Shown here: piece by piece, positions 19,341-28,792 of the stretch | Layout of the letters: every line of letters begins with the position of its first letter | How positions within the stretch are numbered: the first letter of the stretch is position 1 | Source of the DNA: Pseudonocardia sp. CNS-004 | GTDB taxonomy: Bacteria > Actinomycetota > Actinomycetes > Mycobacteriales > Pseudonocardiaceae | Length of the DNA stretch: 47,101 nt | Direction of reading: 5' to 3' | Assembly: GCA_001942185.1 (NCBI GenBank) | Contig: MKJV01000119.1 | Coordinates: 1-47,101 of the forward strand | Made by a program: the position numbers and the translations under genes | Notes under the pieces: generated by a model | Told to the model about the DNA's origin: nothing | The model's input: only the letters and a program-made list of their open reading frames with translations | The model's database searches: none

Positions 19341-20610
19341 AGCACGCCCTTCCACGCCCGGTGACGGCGGCATCGACGCACTCGTCGGTGGTGCCGAACC
19401 AGGCCTCGATGCCGAGGATCGCGGGCAGGTAGTGCGCCTGCTTGGCCGAGTCGGTGGCGAAGACCTTGGTGCCGGGTGGGGCCGAGCGCGACATCGCGGG
19501 GCAGGAGTCGGCGAGCACCTTCCCGCCCGCCGCCTCGATGACGGCGGTGTAGCCGCTGCGGTCCGCGGTGTCCTTGAGCGCCCGCGGCGCCATGATCCAC
19601 AGTTGGGTGCCGGAGTGCAGGCGGCGGCCCTCCAGCGCGCGGGCGGCCGCCCGGATCTGGTCGAGCGAGGCGTGCGGGCAGCCCAGCAGCACGAAGTCGA
19701 CGTCGGTGCTGCTGCCCTGGTCGTTGAGGGTCTCGTAGACGCGCCTGCGTTCGGCAGGGCCGTAGCCCACCGCCTCCGGCACGGGCCCGCCGAACGCCGT
19801 CTCGACGTCCGGGGCCTCCGGCGTGACGCCGGGGACGTGGTACAGCTCCACCCCGCCCGACGAGGCCGCGGCCGCGCCGAAGTGCTTGAGCTGGGCGAGG
19901 TCCGGCCGGGCCAGCTCGCCGACCACCACCGGGCGCGCCTCCTGCACGAGCTCGCCGACGAAGTAGCCGAACATGCCCCAGTCGCGGAACCCGGCCACCG
20001 GCATGTCGGCGCGCACCAGGTGCGTGCCGCGCCGGTGCTCGTCGTGGTGGTTGCCCCAGCACGGGATCCGCCCGGTGAGGCTCGCCGCGCCGGTCGACGC
20101 CGTGCCCTCGCAGTTCGTGCGGGCCCCGAGCACGGAGTTCGCGTACACGACGGCGGACGACTCCATCCAGGCGATGTGCTCGCCGCGCGTCGGCAGGTTT
20201 CCCACCTGGTAGGGCGTGCAGGTGGCGAGGATGTGCACGCCGCGCCTGCCGTAGAACGCCTCGGCGTCGGACTGCAGCTCGACGAACTGCTCCGGGTAGG
20301 GCGCGATGCCGACCGAGTCCGGCCCGAACCCCTGCTGCAGCTGGCAGGTGGGCACCTTCATGTCCGGGATCGGCAGGGCCTCGTCGGCGTCGAGGTTGAT
20401 GACGGAGAACGCCTTCTCCCAGCCGCCCTCGGCCACCAGCTTCGCCTTCGCGGGCGAGGGCTGGGTGGTGGTGCCGGCGACGTTGCGCACGTCGCAGAGC
20501 CGCTCGGCATCGAGGGCCTCGCCATAGCGGATCAGCAGGTCCATCGCGGCGGCGACGGCCGGGCCCTCGGCCCCGTCGCGCATGGCCCGGTCGTCGTCGG
20601 TGAGCTCCAC
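19337..20610 (-). CDS. Aconitase X catalytic (large) subunit
   Basis: Catalytic subunit of AcnX (DUF521), about 424 residues. Characteristic segments are IPDMKVPTCQLQQG, ATCTPYQVGNLPTRGEHIAW, ESSAVVYANSVLGARTNCEG, GCPHASLDQIR and LADSCPAM, which hold the cysteines expected to bind the iron-sulfur cluster. One shift close to the C-terminus (about 19370) leads to the stop at 19337. The GTG start at 20610 is five bases after the oxidoreductase stop. Known substrates in the family are cis-3-hydroxy-L-proline (bacteria) and 5-phosphomevalonate (archaea). Which applies here cannot be read from sequence, but no mevalonate gene is near. Confidence 0.87.
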
Positions 20611-20615
20611 GGCGC

Positions 20616-21902
20616 TCAGCCCTCGACGTTCTCGGCCACGCGCTCGGCCAGCGCGCCGAGGTCGACGTCGTGCACGCTGTCCTTGCCGACGAGGTCGAGC
20701 ACGTGCGCGGCGGCGAACCCCTCGGCGGCGCACGGCCCCATCACCCGCACGCTCGACAGCGCCGCCGCGTCGCCGTCGATGCATCGGCCCGCGACGAGCA
20801 CGTTGTGCACGTCCGGCGGCGTCATCGAGCGCAGCGGCACGTAGTGCACGTGGTCGGGCCCGAACGTCTCCCACACGTAGCCCTGCGGGGTGTCGTGCAG
20901 CTCGATCGGCCACGCCGTGCGGGCCACCGCGTCGGGGAACCGGGTGCCGGCCCGCACCTCGTCGACGGTGAGCTGGTGGACGGCGGCGACCCAGCGGGTC
21001 TGGCGGCGTCCGGGGAAGCCGTAGCTGCGCACCCGGGACCTGCCGAACGCCTCCGGGAACTCCGCGCGCAGCAGCGCCACGGCGCGGTCGGCCTGCTCCT
21101 TGCCGCGGATCTGCGCGTCGGCGGCCGCGATCGGGTCGAGCGGGGCCTCGATGTGGGTCATGTTGAGCACCGCCGTGCCCCGGTCGGGGAAGAAGAACGC
21201 GAGACCGTCCTGGCGGTGCAGCCCGAACGCCTCGGCCTTCGCCCCGATCCGCGCGGCCAGCTCCTCGGCGTCCGGGCGCCTGCCCTCGTCGACGTGCTCG
21301 ACGACGAGCTGCTGGCTGCCGTAGATCTCCCGCTCGGGCAGCCGGCATGCCAAGCCGGCCTCCCAGGCCAGCGCCGCGTCACCGCTGGCGTCGACGAAGC
21401 CGGTGGCGGTGACGTCGATGCTGCCGTACCGGGTGGCGAACCGGACGGCGTCGATCCGGTCGGTCGAGCGGGTCACACCGACGATCACGCGCCGGTGATC
21501 GCCTGGATCCCGTGTGCGGCCACGGTCTGCTCGACCCACCGCCCGAGGCGCACCTCTCGTAGCCGACGGTGGTGGTGTGGCCGCGCCGGTGGAACAGGTC
21601 GCCGGTGGCCCCGAGGTCGGCGAACATGGCGTCGAACAGGCCGTGGGTGAGCCTGCGGTGTTGCGGCGCGTTGCCGAAGACGCCGCAGAACAACCCGATC
21701 AGCGAGTTGACCATCTGCCCGCCGAGCACGGGGAGCGCGTCGACGAGCACGACCGACCGCCCCAGCCGGGCCGACTCGACGGCGGCGGACAGGCCGGCGA
21801 TCCCGGCGCGACGACGCACACGTCGGCGGTGACCTCGTGCGTCACGCCCGCCCGGGGGCGCGTGACGGTGCGGACCGGGAGGTCGGTGAGCGGGTGCGGC
21901 AT
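20616..21902 (-). CDS. FAD-dependent oxidoreductase (FAD_oxidored family)
   Basis: About 428 residues. The N-terminus, from the ATG at 21902, reaches the dinucleotide loop GAGIAGLSAAVESARLG and VVLVDALPVLGGQMV. The core contains GFVDASGDAALAWEAG and the C-terminus NVLVAGRCIDGDAAALSSVR and GPCAAEGFAAAHV, all typical of the FAD-dependent oxidoreductases of PF12831. The reading frame changes near 21810, 21560 and 21500. It is the first enzyme gene of a three-gene operon with aconitase X, so it probably makes or consumes the AcnX substrate, for instance by oxidising a hydroxylated cyclic amino acid. No signal peptide. Confidence 0.8.
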
Positions 21903-21985
21903 GCGCCACAACGTAGGAAACGGCGGCGGGCCCGCGGAAATAGCGAATCCGTCTGCACGCCATCGTTCGGACAGATAACCGCCGG

Positions 21986-22936
21986 TCAGAGCCGTGACGC
22001 CGCGGCGATCACCGTCTCGCGCAGCCACTGGTGGGCGGGGTCGCCGTCGCGGTCGGCGTGCCACCAGAAGCGCTCCACGATCGGCTCCGGATCGCCGGGG
22101 CAGGGCAGCACCCGCAGCCCGAGCCGGTCGGCCACCTGCCGGGCGAGCCGCTCCTGCAGCAGGGCGACCCGGTTCGTGCCGGCGACGAGGTGGGGCACCG
22201 CCTGGTAGCTCTCGACCCGCACCCGGATCTCCGGCCGGATGCCGAACAGCCGCAGCTGCCGGCTCATCGGGGCGCCCGACGGGTTGCCGCGGTCGGGTTG
22301 GAACGGTGCCACCCATGGCAGCGCGGCGAGCTCCTCGACGGTGATCCCGTCGCCGACGTCGGGGTTGGCGGCGTCGGCGATGCAGACCCAGCGGTCGGTG
22401 AACAGCTCGACCGACCGCACGGACGCCAGCTCGAACCGGTCCACCGGCGGCGAGACCATCCCGTCGATCAGGGTGATCGTCTCGGCGAAGTCGAGGGCGA
22501 ACGCCTCCCGCGCCAGCCGCACGTGCAGGTCGACACCGGGCGCCTGCGCCCCGATCGCCGTGGACAGGTGCCTGCCGAGCACAGCGATCGTGTAGTCGGC
22601 CATGAGGAGCGTGAACTCCCGCCGCGACGTGCTCGGGTCGAACCGGGTGCCGGTGGCGAACAGCCGCTCGGCCCCGGCACAGACCGTCTCGACCTGCTCG
22701 GCCAGCTGCATGGCCAGCGGCGAGAGCCGGTAGCCCGAGCGCGCCCGGACCAGCAGCTCGTCGTCGAAGTGCCGGCGCAGCCGCGACAACGCGGCGCTCG
22801 CCGCGGGCTGGGACACCCCGATCCGCGCCGCCGCCCGCGTCACGTTGCGCTCGCGCAGCAGCTCGCGCAACGCGACCAGCAGGTTCAGGTCGAGGTTCGC
22901 GAGATGCGCTGCCGGGTGCCGGGTGCGACCGGTCAA
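21986..22936 (-). CDS. LysR-family transcriptional regulator
   Basis: A 316-residue LysR-type regulator. The helix-turn-helix is at about residues 15-60 (LDLNLLVALRELLRERNVTR, then ARIGVSQPAASAALSRLRRHF), followed by the co-inducer domain with FTLLMADYTIAVLG, the NodD/NahR-like subgroup. TTG start with GGTGGG just upstream. It lies 83 bases before the FAD oxidoreductase on the same strand, and its start faces the permease operon across 180 bases, so it could control either operon. The 83-base gap to the oxidoreductase is less GC-rich (CGCTATTTCC on the minus strand) and may hold that operon's promoter. Confidence 0.9.
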   Translation of the reverse strand: MTGRTRHPAAHLANLDLNLLVALRELLRERNVTRAAARIGVSQPAASAALSRLRRHFDDELLVRARSGYRLSPLAMQLAEQVETVCAGAERLFATGTRFDPSTSRREFTLLMADYTIAVLGRHLSTAIGAQAPGVDLHVRLAREAFALDFAETITLIDGMVSPPVDRFELASVRSVELFTDRWVCIADAANPDVGDGITVEELAALPWVAPFQPDRGNPSGAPMSRQLRLFGIRPEIRVRVESYQAVPHLVAGTNRVALLQERLARQVADRLGLRVLPCPGDPEPIVERFWWHADRDGDPAHQWLRETVIAAASRL

Positions 22937-23116
22937 AAGCCCACCAGCCGCTCGACGACTCCGCTGGTCTTCCGGCCGGCCGGCCCGGTGGTCTGCTCGG
23001 ACATCCGATCAGACTCCCACGATTCCCGCCGGCATCGTGGGTGCTCCGTTCGGGGGCTCGCGCACCAACCGGTCGCCCGGGATCGTGGGGAGCCCCCGTG
23101 ACCGAGGAGGATGGCT
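22937..23116. promoter_or_regulatory. Divergent regulatory region with three ATCGTGGG half-sites
   Basis: The motif ATCGTGGG occurs three times between the LysR and permease starts: as its complement CCCACGAT at 23016-23023, and directly at 23034-23041 and 23082-23089. The first two form an 8-bp inverted repeat with a 10-base centre. A second inverted repeat, GGGGGCTC (23052-23059) and GAGCCCCC (23090-23097), surrounds the third copy. These are good operator candidates for LysR or another regulator of the permease operon. Confidence 0.55.
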
Positions 23117-24553
23117 ATGGCTCCGTGGGTGCAGCAGGCCTTCCGTCGCAAGTCGGTGGACGCGATGGCGGCGGACTCCGGTCTCGACGGCCACGGCGGG
23201 GGTCAGCTCGCCCGTTCGATCGGGCTGTTCCCGCTCACGATGATCGGCGTGGGCGCGACGATCGGGACGGGCATCTTCTTCGTCCTGACCGAGGCGGTCC
23301 CGGTCGCCGGGCCGGCGGTGGTCTGGTCGTTCGTGATCGCCGGGGTCGTCGCGGGTCTGACGGCGGTCTGCTACGCGGAGCTGGCCGGCGCCGTCCCGGT
23401 GTCGGGGTCGTCGTACTCCTACGCCTACGCGACACTCGGTGAGGTCGTCGCCATGGGGGTGGCGGCGTGCCTGCTGCTCGAGTACGGCGTGTCGTCCGCG
23501 GCGGTCGCGGTCGGCTGGTCGCAGTACCTCAACCAGTTCCTGGGCAACGTGTTCGGCTTCCAGATACCCGACCTGCTGTCCCAGTCGCCGGAGGGCGGCG
23601 GCCTGCTCAACCTGCCCGCCGTCGTGCTCGTGGCGCTGTGCGCGTTCCTGCTCGTCCGGGGTGCGAGCGAGTCGGCGACGGTCAACGCGATCATGGTCGT
23701 CATCAAGGTCGCCGTGCTGGTGATGTTCGTCGTCATCGGCGCCACGGGCTGGAACTCCGACAACTTCGCCGACTTCGCGCCGTTCGGGATCACCGGCATC
23801 ACGGGGGCCGCGGGCATCATCTTCTTCGCCTACATCGGTCTCGACGCCGTGTCGACCGCGGGGGAGGAGGTCCGCGACCCCCGCCGGACGATGCCGTTGG
23901 CGATCATCCTGGCGCTGCTCATCGTGACGACGGTCTACGTGGCCGTCGCCGTGGTCGCGGTCGCCGCGCAGCCGCAGGCCGCGTTCGAGGGCCAGGAGGC
24001 CGGGCTCGCGGCGATCCTGGAGAACGTGGTCGGCGCCAGCTGGCCGGGCACCGTGCTCGCGGCCGGCGCCATCATCTCGATCTTCAGCGTCACCCTCGTG
24101 ACGATCTACGGCCAGACCCGCATCCTGTTCGCGATCGGCCGCGACGGGATGCTGCCGCGGTTCTTCCAGCAGGTGAACGCCCGCACCAGGACGCCGGTGA
24201 ACAACACGGTCGTCGTCGCGGTCGCGGTCGCGCTGCTGGCCGGCCTCCTCCCGATCAACTTCCTCGCGGAGATGACGAGCATCGGCACCCTCGTGGCCTT
24301 CCTGGTCGTCTCCGTCGGTGTGATCATCCTGCGGCGCACGGCACCCGACCTGCCTCGAGGGTTCCGGGTGCCCGGCTACCCGGTCACGCCGGTCCTGTCC
24401 GTGCTCGGATGCCTCTGGATCATCACCAACCTGAGACCGGTCACGATCGCGGTCTTCGGGATCTGGGTGGCGGTCGTGCTCGTCTGGTACTTCACCTACG
24501 GGATCCGGCACTCCCGGTTGCGCACCGGCGACGTCTCCGGGGACGTGTCATGA
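23117..24553 (+). CDS. APC-superfamily amino acid permease (cationic amino acid transporter-like)
   Basis: Inner-membrane amino acid transporter of 478 residues with about 12 hydrophobic segments. The first helix has the APC signature MIGVGATIGTGIFFVLTEAV, and helix 6 reads GIIFFAYIGLDAVSTAGEE with EVRDPRRTMP after it, as in bacterial and animal cationic amino acid transporters. GAGGAGG lies six bases before the ATG at 23117; another ATG two codons earlier abuts the ribosome-binding site and is less likely. Its stop overlaps the start of the stress protein (ATGA), so expression is coupled. The reading frame is intact. Substrate not certain. Confidence 0.9.
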   Translation: MAPWVQQAFRRKSVDAMAADSGLDGHGGGQLARSIGLFPLTMIGVGATIGTGIFFVLTEAVPVAGPAVVWSFVIAGVVAGLTAVCYAELAGAVPVSGSSYSYAYATLGEVVAMGVAACLLLEYGVSSAAVAVGWSQYLNQFLGNVFGFQIPDLLSQSPEGGGLLNLPAVVLVALCAFLLVRGASESATVNAIMVVIKVAVLVMFVVIGATGWNSDNFADFAPFGITGITGAAGIIFFAYIGLDAVSTAGEEVRDPRRTMPLAIILALLIVTTVYVAVAVVAVAAQPQAAFEGQEAGLAAILENVVGASWPGTVLAAGAIISIFSVTLVTIYGQTRILFAIGRDGMLPRFFQQVNARTRTPVNNTVVVAVAVALLAGLLPINFLAEMTSIGTLVAFLVVSVGVIILRRTAPDLPRGFRVPGYPVTPVLSVLGCLWIITNLRPVTIAVFGIWVAVVLVWYFTYGIRHSRLRTGDVSGDVS

Positions 24554-25478
24554 CGCTGCTGGTCGGGCTGCCGCGCGACGAGCGCGCGCAAGCGGCCGTG
24601 CACCTCGGTGTCCTGCTGGCCCGCTCGCTCGACGAGGACCTGCTCGTGTGCACGGTCGTGCCGCCGCCGTGGCCGCCGGGGATGGGCCGGATCGACGCCG
24701 AGTACCAGGAGTACCTCGACCGCAGCGCCACGGAGGCGATCGAGCGGGCCCGGGCACTCGTGCCGCCCGACCGGGCCGCCGCGTTCGTCGTCACCCGGGC
24801 GCGGTCGACGTCGGCGGGCCTCCTCGACGTCGCGCGGGAGCACGACGCCCGGCTGCTGGTGCTCGGCTCGTCGACGGCGGGGGTGCTCGGCCGGGTGGCG
24901 TTCGGCAGCGTGGCGGACCGGCTGTTGCACACCTCGCCGGTGCCGGTGGCCCTGGGCCCGCGCGGGTTCCGCTGCCGGCCCGCGACATCCGTGCGGCGGG
25001 TGACGGCCGCGTTCGGCGCCACGGACGGGGCGGACGAGCTCGTCATAGCGGTCGCGGGCGTGGCCGCACGGGCGGGGGCGGCGCTGCGCGTCGCGTCGTT
25101 CGCGGTGCGCCCACGCACCCCGCTGACCGCGGGTGCGGCTCCCGGGCCGAGGACGCCGTGGCGCGGGAGTGGGCCGCAGGCGTCGAGCGCGCCCAGCGCG
25201 CGGTGGTGGAGCAGGTCGAGAAGCTGCCGCGGCGCCCGCCGTCGGTCGAGGTGGCGGTGGGGCACGGCGGCGACTGGGCGGAGGCGATCGAGGACATCGG
25301 CTGGGGCGACGGGGACCTCCTCGCCGTCGGGTCGAGCACGACGGGGCCGCTCGGGAACGTGTTCATCGGCTCCCGCTCGTCGCGGATCGTCCGGCACTCG
25401 CCGGTACCGGTGGTCGTCGTTCCCCGCGATGCGGCCCGGGCGCTCGCGGAACGGGCGGGGCGTAGGTTGAACGCATGA
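24550..25478 (+). CDS. Universal stress protein with two UspA domains
   Basis: Tandem UspA protein, about 309 residues. Each half ends in the nucleotide-binding signature: VLGSSTAGVLGRVAFGSVAD with HTSPVPVAL in the first, and AVGSSTTGPLGNVFIGSRSS with HSPVPVVVVP in the second. Such proteins bind ATP or AMP and adjust transport or stress survival. A shift near 25140 lies in the linker between domains. It overlaps the permease stop and the peroxiredoxin start, each by the ATGA type of overlap. A permease coupled to a UspA protein is a repeated theme in APC systems, so it probably regulates the transporter. Confidence 0.86.
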
Positions 25479-25954
25479 CGATCATCGCTGGTGACCGCAT
25501 CCCCGACGCCGAGCTGCGCACGATGACCCCGGACGGCCCCACCGTCGTGAAGAGCGCCGACGTGCTCGGCACCGGCAAGGTCGTGCTCTTCGCCGTGCCC
25601 GGCGCGTTCACCCCGGGCTGCTCCAACGTCCACCTGCCCGGCTTCGTCGAGCGGGCGGGCGAGCTCAAGGCCAAGGGCATCACCACGATCGCGTGCGTCG
25701 CGGTCAACGACCCGTTCGTGATGGACGCGTGGGGCAAGGCCCACGGTGTCGGCGACGACATCCTGATGCTCTCCGATGGCAACGGCGACTTCACCGCCGC
25801 CATGGGCCTGGAGCTCGACGGCAGCGGGTTCGGGCTCGGGAAGCGCTCGAAGCGGTACGCCGCGATCGTCGAGGACGGCGTGCTGACCAGCATCGACGTC
25901 GACGAGAAGGGGATCGACCTCTCGACCTGCTCGAACGTGCTGCTGAAGCTCTGA
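25475..25954 (+). CDS. Peroxiredoxin (Prx5 subfamily)
   Basis: Thiol peroxidase of 159 residues that reduces hydroperoxides. The peroxidatic cysteine is C49 in the motif PGAFTPGCS; further cysteines are C74 and C152, the latter placed as the possible resolving residue of atypical two-cysteine Prx5 proteins. The body has the usual IACVAVNDPFVMDAWG and LSDGNGDFTAAMGL. No signal peptide, so cytosolic. The ATG overlaps the stress-protein stop by four bases, which completes a three-gene coupled operon with the permease. The frame is intact. Confidence 0.92.
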   Translation: MTIIAGDRIPDAELRTMTPDGPTVVKSADVLGTGKVVLFAVPGAFTPGCSNVHLPGFVERAGELKAKGITTIACVAVNDPFVMDAWGKAHGVGDDILMLSDGNGDFTAAMGLELDGSGFGLGKRSKRYAAIVEDGVLTSIDVDEKGIDLSTCSNVLLKL

Positions 25955-25979
25955 CCGCCCCCGCCCCGCCGCCCGGAGC

Positions 25980-27420
25980 TCAGATCCCGAACGCCTGACG
26001 CAGCTGCGACGCGTGCCGCCGGGAGACCGGCACGGTCTCGCGGGTGCGGGCGTCGGTGGCGAGGAACAGCGCACCCTTGAAGCCCTGTTCGACCTCCCGC
26101 ACCCGGGCGACGTTCACCAGGAAGCGGCGGTGGACGCGGAGGAAACCCTTGTCCTCGAGCTGCTGTTCGAGGCGGTCGAGGCCACGGGTCGCGGCGGCCA
26201 TGCGCCCCTGGTCGGTGGTGAGCCAGACCGTGTTGTGGGCCGCCTCGGCGTAGCGGATCTCGCGGGGGTCGAGCAGCACCCAGCGCTCGTCGCGCAGCGC
26301 GACGACCCGGCTCGGCATCGGCCCCGGCGTGGCGGTGGCGGGCATGAGGTAGCCGGCCGGCTGGTCGCAGCCGGTGGAGCTGCCTACCTGCCCGAACGCG
26401 AGCAGCATGCCGATCAGCTGGGTGCCGGCGAACGCGGGGCGGACCACCACCGGGACCGCCTGGTCGAGGAACGGGACGTAGACCTGCGTCGAGCCCGTCC
26501 ACTCCGGGTCCTTCGCGGCCCGCTGCGCCGCGCGCCGCACCAGTATCGGCAGCGCGGGGAGCTGGGGAGTGGGGCGGTGCGGCGGCGCGTAGGCGGGCTG
26601 GTCGGCAGGCGTGCCCGTGAGCGCCGCGGCCTCGCCGTTGGCGAGCACGACGTTCCCGGCCAGGTCGACGGCGGCGAGCGGGGTGTCGGGCGCGACGCGC
26701 AGGTCGGCGAGCGCGGCCGCGAGGAGCGCACCGCTGTGGTGCGCGCGTTTGCGCAGCTTGGCCTCGGTGGCCGCCGCCACCTTCCCCAGCCACGGCAGCA
26801 CGTCGCCCGACGGTGTCGTCTTCCAGCAGGAGATGTCGAGCACGGCGAGCGGTTCCTGGGTGACGACGTCGCGGACCGCGACGCCGGCGCACGTCCACTC
26901 GTGGAACCCGCGGCACCAGTGCTCCGGCCCGCGTACCAGCACCGGGCGGTGGCTCTCCAGCGCCGTGCCCATGCCGTTGGTGCCGCTCGCCCACTCCGAC
27001 CACGTCGACCACGGTGCGAGGTTGCTGTCGGCCGCCAGGTTCAGGATGCGCCTGCTGCCCCAGGTGCCCAGGATCCGGCCGGTGCCGTCGGCCACGGTGA
27101 CGACGCCGTCGAGGCCGTCCACCTCCCGGGCCGCCGATGCGGCCATGCCGCCGAGTTCGGCGTACACGACGTCGTGGTCGAGCGAGTGGGCGCCCACGTC
27201 CGCCGCGGACGGGGCCCGGTCGAGCTGCGGGTCGACCTCGTACTCCTCGCGGCACCGATACCAGGACATGAGGATCTCGGGCCGCACGCCCTCCACGGAC
27301 TCCGCCCCCGGCGGCGAAGCGCTCCCACGCTGCACTGGTCGTCCGGAGGTCGTCGTCGAGGAGCGCCGCGCCGCTCGTTGCGGGTGACGCGCCGCTCGTT
27401 CCGCCCTGTGCGCCGTTCAT
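25980..27420 (-). CDS. GAF - LytTR transcriptional regulator
   Basis: A DNA-binding sensor of about 480 residues. The N-terminal part resembles AcoR-type activators: TTSAAWERFAAG, then (after a shift near 27305) VRPEILMSWYRCREEYEVDP, and a GAF domain with GTNGMGTAL and VLDISCW. There is no AAA+ sigma-54 module; instead a linker leads to a C-terminal LytTR domain (EIRYAEAAHNTVWLTTDQGR, GFLRVHRRFLVNVARVRE, VPVSRRHASQLRQAFGI). ATG at 27420 with GGGAG upstream. It is divergent from the dehydrogenase and PQQ block, 195 bases away, and is the best candidate for its regulator, sensing an alcohol, aldehyde or redox signal through GAF. The AcoR-like GAF front with a LytTR output is a less common architecture. 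Confidence 0.85.
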
Positions 27421-27615
27421 CCCAACTCCCTAGGGGTGACGGCATCGAGCGATCCAGGATCGAGATCACCAGGCGCGCACCGAATGAACGCAACGAGAAA
27501 GCGCCACCCGAATGCCAGCCGCCACATCGAGGCGTCACCCAGGCTAACGATCGAGTGGCGGTGGTCCTAGGGGCTGAACGCGGGACACGACGGCCACGAC
27601 TGGAGGTAGGGGTAC
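27421..27615. promoter_or_regulatory. Divergent promoter region of the regulator and the PQQ/alcohol oxidation block
   Basis: 195 bases. A perfect palindrome CGATCCAGGATCG lies at 27450-27462. CCTAGGGG followed by TGA or CTGA occurs at 27429 and 27566, near the two start codons, though the left copy coincides with the regulator's ribosome-binding site. The stretch 27475-27500 is less GC-rich. These are candidate binding sites for the GAF-LytTR regulator; I could not recognise a definite LytTR direct repeat. Confidence 0.4.
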
Positions 27616-28743
27616 ATGCGGGCGCTCGTGTACCGGAAGCCCTTCGACGTCGCCGTCGAGGAGGTCCCGGACCCGCGGATCGAGCACCCCGACGACGCGA
27701 TCGTGCGGGTCACCTCCACCTGCATCGGGGGCCCTGACCTGCACGTCTACGAGGGTCGGACCGCAGCGGACCCGGGGGTCGTGCTCGGCCACGAGAACGT
27801 GGGGATGGTCGAGGACCTGGGCAGCGGGGTCACCGGTCTGGGGCACGGCGACCGTGTCGTGATGCCGTTCACCACGGCCTGCGGGTTCTGCAGGAACTGC
27901 GTGTCCGGTCGCACCGGGGTCTGCCTGACCACGAACCCGCAAGGCCTCCCTCTCGGCATGTGCGGAAACTACGCGATGGGGTCCTGTCCAGGAGGACAGG
28001 CCGAGTACGTGCGCGTGCCGTACGCGGACTTCAACTGCATGCGCTGCCGGCGGGAATCGATCACGAGTCGGACTACGCGCTCCTCGCCGACGTGTTCCCC
28101 ACGGGGTACCACGGGTGCGAGCTCGCGGGCGCTCGGTGGGGGAGACGGTCGCGGTGTTCGGCGCCGGACCCGTCGGCCTGATGGCGGCCTACTCCGCGCT
28201 GCTGCGCGGGGCGGCCCGGGTTTCGTCTCGACCGGGTACCCGCGCTGCTCACCGCCGCCCGGGAGATCGGGGCGATCCCGGTCGACACGGCCCACGGCGA
28301 CCCGGTCCAGCAGATCAGGGACCAGACCGGCGGGGAGGGCGCCGACCGCGGGATCGACGCGGTCGGCCACCACCTCGCAGGCGGCGTCGAGCGCCTGCCG
28401 GAGCCCGCCCCCGCCATGGAACAGGCGCTGAACCAGCTCGTGCAGGTCGTGCGCCCCGGCGGGTCGCTCGCGGTCGTGGGCCTGTGCGCGCCACCGGGCC
28501 CGCGACGGCTGCCGCTCGCCCTGGACACGCTGCACGAGAAGGGCATGCGGCTGGGCACCGGGCAGACGAACGTGAAGCGCTACAACCGGCAGCTGCGTGA
28601 CCTGATCACGCAGGGGCCGCGCCAGACCCGGGTTCGTCGTGTCCCACGAGCTACCGCTGCACGAGGCACAGAGCGTCTACGAGCGGTTCGAGGAGCGGAC
28701 GGGCGGCTTCACGAAGGTCATTCTCAAGCCCGGGCTCACATGA
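27616..28743 (+). CDS. Zinc dehydrogenase of the glutathione-independent formaldehyde dehydrogenase type (four frameshifts)
   Basis: Medium-chain dehydrogenase, about 374 residues if the shifts near 28049, 28145, 28225 and 28635 are repaired. Recognisable segments in order are VEEVPDPRIEHPDDAIVRVT, GHENVGMVEDLG, the structural zinc loop CGFCRNC with a fourth Cys, FPTGYHGCELAGA, the Rossmann loop VFGAGPVGLMAAYSAL, KGMRLGTGQTNVKRYNRQL and the end SHELPLHEAQSVYERFEE. Relatives oxidise formaldehyde or other aldehydes and alcohols with NAD. The catalytic zinc motif, usually NICGSDLH, reads CIGGPDLH, so the expected Cys is Gly. Four breaks in one gene leave some doubt between errors and real decay. 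It precedes the PQQ genes and may use the aldehyde they produce. Confidence 0.72.
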
Positions 28744-28792
28744 AGTGTTGGTGAGTGTGCCGACAAGAAGTTCCCACGAGGAGGTGGAGCCG

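Noticed and set aside
27428..27574. CCTAGGGG repeats near both divergent start codons as paired operators
   Set aside because: The left copy is within the regulator's ribosome-binding region and the match outside the core is poor; kept only as a remark in the promoter entry.
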